This document shows, piece after piece, positions 62,011 to 64,000 of a stretch of DNA of 64,000 nucleotides (the stretch's first letter is position 1; each line of letters begins with the position of its first letter). The translations under genes were made by a program, and so were the position numbers. The stretch lies in assembly GCA_965153455.1 (NCBI GenBank), contig OZ234494.1, positions 4,960,001 through 5,024,000 of the forward strand. The letters are read 5' to 3'. Below the pieces are notes generated by a model, which was given only the letters and a program-made list of their open reading frames with translations, did not search any database and had not been told where the DNA came from. Source of the stretch: Sphagnum compactum (Eukaryota > Bryophyta > Sphagnopsida > Sphagnales).

Positions 62011-62710
62011 AGGAGGTTCAAGCTTCTTTTTTTCAGAAACCCAAAACTTTCTGCTGATGGATGCTAGAGACAGAACAAATCTTCACTCCTACGAAAACAA
62101 ATGAAAGCTGCTAATTCTACTGTATCTGATGATAATGATGACGATGATGATGATTCTAAGCTTGTTTCAAACTACTTCACTCTTGATTGCAGACTTAATT
62201 TGTTTGATCTTCTGAATGCAAATGAATCCCATCTGAGTCCAACAAACAGTAGGAAACGAGATCCAGGAGCTGGATGCAAATGTGTATTGTGTGTGTGTGG
62301 GTGTGTGTGTGTGTGTGTCTCTCTCTCTCTCTCTCTCTTTGTCTCTGTGCCAACAAGCATGTAATTGATGATCCTTGGACCTCTTCTTCTTCACCTTAAG
62401 ACTAGTGATCTGGTTTTTCCTTCTCTCTCCTAACTGAATGCTGTAGTAGGCTGTGCAGCATCATCATCACTCCACGAGCAAGGAAGAATTAGCTCCTGGA
62501 GATCAATGATAGATTTCTACTCTGTCTATGATTCTATTTATTCATTGCTTACTCAGTGAATTTGATCTAGTATGATGATTCTATGATCCTAAAGCTCAGC
62601 TCTAATACAATATAGATCTATGTGAATTGCTTGCTCAGTGATTCAATTGATGGGTTGAAGTGGAGAGAAAGCTAGTCTACCTGATATGATGAGTACCACA
62701 TGTATCCTGT

Positions 62711-62746
<36 letters not shown>

Positions 62747-62760
62747 CCTCTCTCCTCCCT
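60811..62760. repeat. Microsatellite-rich stretch upstream of PICKLE
   Basis: Dense simple repeats: CTT at 60896-60916, an A-run at 61040-61058 followed by ACA repeats to 61090, CTT at 61568-61593 and 61736-61752, GAA at 61762-61776 and 61981-62011, GT then CT at 62287-62338, CT at 62716-62743. No coding gene is seen between them; the numerous open frames are low-complexity. Confidence 0.85.
61720..61789. repeat. Perfect hairpin, 28-bp arms
   Basis: The left arm AACAACAACCCAGCTCTTC, continuing with CTT repeats, is mirrored by GAAGAGCTGGGTTGTTGTT, with a loop around CAGCATA. The non-repeat part CCCAGCTC / GAGCTGGG shows this is not only a chance meeting of CTT and GAA runs. Confidence 0.9.
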
Positions 62761-63067
62761 CCTAATTCCCAACTCAAAAGCCTTCCTTCACATTTACTCA
62801 AGGCATGTATCATGGGTAGGAGTTAACTAACTTCACAAAAGATCACATACCTACCAGGCTTCATTAACCTCTCTACTTCTTCTTCTTCTTCTTCTGTACA
62901 TCATGCATGAGCAAGAACATGGATGGAATGGAATGAATTCTAAGGACTAGGTAACCGGTCGAGAGTTCATCAATCACCTTATTTGGGACAAGCAATTGCC
63001 TCGAGGCGGTTACTAGACATAACCTACCTTTCTTTCAAATGTTCTAGAGCAACAACATACCCCTCCT
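62761..63067. other. Intergenic, nothing recognised
   Basis: Contains a short CTT run near 62877-62894 and no coding signal. Confidence 0.5.
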
Positions 63068-63490
63068 CTCAATGGATGAAAAGTCATGTAACCCTCGGAA
63101 CATAACACTGGGTGAAAAGCTATGGAACCCTCGTAACATAACAATGGATGAAAAGTTATGTAACCCTCCTAACATAACAATGGATGAAAATTCATGTAAC
63201 CTTCAAAGCATAACAATGGATGAAAAGCTATGTAACCCTCGTAACATAACAATGGATGAAAAGCTATGTAACCCTCCTAACATAACAATGGATGAAAAGT
63301 CATGTAACCCCTTGGAACATAACAATGGATGAAAAGCTACGTAACCCTCGAAACATAACAATGGATGAAAGCTATGTAACCCTCCTAACATAACAATGGA
63401 TGAAAAGCTATGTAACCCTCCTAACATAACAATGGATGAAAAGCTATGTAACCCTCCTAACATAACAATGGATGAAAAGTCATGGTGACC
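63068..63490. repeat. 36-bp minisatellite, about 12 units
   Basis: Unit: AACATAACAATGGATGAAAA followed by GCTATGTAACCCTCCT. Copies differ by a few bases, and one or two have single-base length changes. Degenerate copies (TGGATGAAA, TGTAACCCT) continue to about 63630. Because 36 is a multiple of three, both strands stay open through it; I do not regard this as coding. Confidence 0.95.
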
Positions 63491-63630
63491 TTGTTGTTGG
63501 TGGATGAAATTTTATCATATCAATGGATGAATAAAATGGCATGCAACCATCCTTACATGACCCTTTTGTTGATGGATGAGAAGTTGTGTAACCCTCATCT
63601 CATCTCAATGGATGAAAACTCATCATATCC

Positions 63631-64000
63631 TACGTTCCTATCTAGATGATGATGCATGCATAGGAAACAAAGAAATTGGGAAACTTTTTGTTTTTAAAGT
63701 GTAAACAACAATTCATTCATGTGTTTCTAATGTCTTTGGAAAGCTATGAGGTTTAGGGTTTTAAACCCTTCCAATGACCCCAATAAAAGCCACCAATAAA
63801 AGAAAATTTGATTCAAAATATATTACTTAAAGAGAGAATGCATCCTTCCAAAAATCTTTCATAATGTTTTTCATGAAATTTTCCAATCTACATTTGGTTC
63901 ACCCTATTGGAATATGGATGGACATGGGATGAAAAAAAGGATACTATGTTCCCAAAAATTCTATTCAACTTCCTTCTTTAGAGTACACAACCATGCAATC
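63631..64000. other. Intergenic, nothing recognised
   Basis: AT-rich with no open frame or repeat that I can classify. Confidence 0.5.

Noticed and set aside
60603-62394. Many open frames upstream of PICKLE
   Set aside because: They translate microsatellites (RERERE, SSSSS, FFFF) and have no domain content.
63072-63463. Repeat-encoded proteins on both strands
   Set aside because: The open frames follow only from a 36-bp period divisible by three.
63068-63490. Repeat array that might be a CRISPR
   Set aside because: Units are directly adjacent with no unique spacers, and the setting is a plant nuclear genome.

Overview
This is a nuclear window from a land plant. The evidence is spliced genes with GT-AG introns, a plant-type CHD3/PICKLE remodeller, a DYW-class PPR remnant, and a plant mix of transposons. 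The DYW remnant and the DUF4371-type hAT relics look to me more like a seed-free plant or gymnosperm than a flowering plant, but that is a weak impression and I do not name a species. The sequence is AT-rich. CpG is scarce in the transposon-filled stretches and commoner around genes.

Layout. 2.08-2.87 kb (-): broken C-terminal end of a DYW PPR gene. 5.6-7.4 kb (-): complete three-exon mitoferrin gene. 9.4-29.2 kb: transposon territory, with a decayed DUF4371-type hAT (11.5-13.6), a Ty3-gypsy element (17.5-22.7) split by a 1,415-bp CACTA element, a piggyBac-like relic (27.7-28.5) and a 276-bp foldback element (28.96-29.24). 29.7-31.2 kb (+): intronless CCDC47-like (DUF1682) gene. 32-43.5 kb: more transposon debris, including a second hAT copy (35.06-37.4) carrying a 154-bp miniature CACTA-like insertion. 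44.0-46.4 kb (+): six-exon SsuA/THI5-like gene. 47.7-60.1 kb (-): 32-exon CHD3/PICKLE gene, convergent with the THI5-like gene. 60.1-62.8 kb: dense microsatellites at the 5' side of PICKLE. 63.07-63.49 kb: a 36-bp minisatellite.

The four intact genes are housekeeping or chromatin genes with no obvious shared pathway: mitochondrial iron import, ER membrane-protein biogenesis, a putative pyrimidine or thiamine-related binding protein, and chromatin remodelling. Exon models were built by hand from splice consensus, phase continuity and family similarity. All three spliced models keep frame from ATG to stop (333, 345 and 1,593 residues).

The clearest structural results are two nested CACTA-type insertions whose removal, leaving one 3-bp target copy, reconnects the reading frame of the host transposon. 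I found no rRNA, tRNA or CRISPR array, and no convincing new multi-gene system.
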